From Exiguobacterium aestuarii (GTDB lineage Bacteria > Bacillota > Bacilli > Exiguobacteriales > Exiguobacteriaceae): 64,000 bases of DNA. The stretch covers positions 930,001 to 994,000 of the forward strand of contig NZ_JAIVAC010000001.1 of NCBI RefSeq assembly GCF_020171655.1. The letters are read 5' to 3'. Positions 63,796 through 64,000 of the stretch are shown piece after piece. The notes under the pieces are model-generated. The model had not been told where the DNA came from. It was given only the letters and a program-made list of their open reading frames with translations, and did not search any database. Position 1 is the stretch's first letter. Each line of letters starts with the position of its first letter. A program made the position numbers and the translations under genes.

Positions 63796-63816
63796 AGATT
63801 AGAATTATTTTAATCT
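63796..63816. promoter_or_regulatory. PerR/Fur-box-like palindrome between nudF and fur
   Basis: The 7-1-7 core TTAGAATTATTTTAA matches the PerR box TTATAAT-N-ATTATAA at 12 of 14 positions and the Fur box less well, inside a longer near-perfect dyad. It overlaps the nudF stop codon and lies about 40 bases above the fur -35. It could also be a weak nudF terminator. Confidence 0.35.
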
Positions 63817-64000
63817 AGACAATTGCCACCATTGTATCGCCATGATTGTCTTCGCATCGGTGATGACACCTCTGTCTAACAAATCAACCGCCTCTTCAAA
63901 AGAATATCGTTTCACGTTTAAAAACTCATCCTCGTCAAGATTCATTTCACCCGCTGATAATCCTTTCGCGACAAACACATCGACTCGCTCACTGCAAAAA
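63805..64000 (-). CDS. nudF: ADP-ribose pyrophosphatase NudF, C-terminal part (runs off the window)
   Basis: The last 64 codons of a minus-strand gene: CSERVDVFVAKGLSAGEMNL, DEDEFLNVKRYSFEEAVDLL, DAKTIMAIQWWQL, ending SRLK and TAA. This is the C-terminal region of Nudix ADP-ribose pyrophosphatases (YqkG); the Nudix box lies outside the window. Position upstream of fur is as in B. subtilis. Confidence 0.85.
   Translation of the reverse strand, partial: FCSERVDVFVAKGLSAGEMNLDEDEFLNVKRYSFEEAVDLLDRGVITDAKTIMAIQWWQLSRLK

Overview
The window reads as a piece of the core chromosome of a low-to-mid GC Gram-positive of the order Bacillales. Gene order follows Bacillus subtilis in blocks: acnA/yneK/ccdA-ccdC, tkt-ynzC-yneB-yneA/lexA, glnA-glnR-ynbB-hflX, kbl-tdh-spoVS-ymdB-rny-recA-cinA-pgsA-rodZ-ymfKIHF, resABC/resDE-rluB-scpB-scpA-ypuF-ribT-ppiB, and pdp-punA-deoB-xerD-fur-nudF. 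Base composition, many GTG/TTG starts and small missing pieces (no ccdB, a YneA without LysM) make Exiguobacterium my best guess. That genus is an inference; no rRNA or tRNA gene was seen.

Layout. 1-6517: start of aconitase, prfC, yneK, an acetate/pyruvate-type Na+ symporter pair under a CcpA cre site and a FadR-type operator, ccdA/ccdC and a Spo0E-like phosphatase. 6557-10424: heterodimeric BmrCD-type ABC exporter and yneF. 10550-15254: tkt to the LexA/YneA SOS divergon. 15390-19823: glnA, glnR, ynbB, hflX. 19925-29030: accessory stretch breaking the conserved order, with a lone divergent tyrosine recombinase, a T-box-controlled second-type methionyl-tRNA synthetase, a phosphatase, GNAT, MDR reductase, an MFS exporter preceded by a short leader ORF, and several unknowns. 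29200-43726: kbl/tdh to the M16 peptidase pair and cobalamin adenosyltransferase. 43776-54659: respiration regulators and cytochrome c biogenesis, chromosome segregation, ribT. 54749-63169: ppiB, nucleoside salvage, xerD, and a ROK-MFS-VOC-HAD operon. 63213-64000: fur and the end of nudF.

The clearest discovery lies at 52487-54212. A TnpB-only IS200/IS605-type element (52520-53946, 1427 bp) sits inside a small unknown gene that is also broken by a 5-bp tandem duplication. Removing both restores exactly one 97-codon frame. This fixes both ends of the element, shows there is no target duplication, places TGAT before the left end and TTCAC at the right end, and predicts the native TnpB guide and its matching target motif. 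The left end also carries a perfect CGAAC-N4-GTTCG LexA-type box.

Regulatory logic visible by eye: LexA boxes at lexA/yneA and recA, a GlnR/TnrA box at glnR-glnA, a methionine T-box, candidate ResD repeats before resA, a CcpC-type dyad before acnA, and many intrinsic terminators that delimit the transcription units. Start codons were chosen by Shine-Dalgarno spacing, so they often differ from the longest reading frame.
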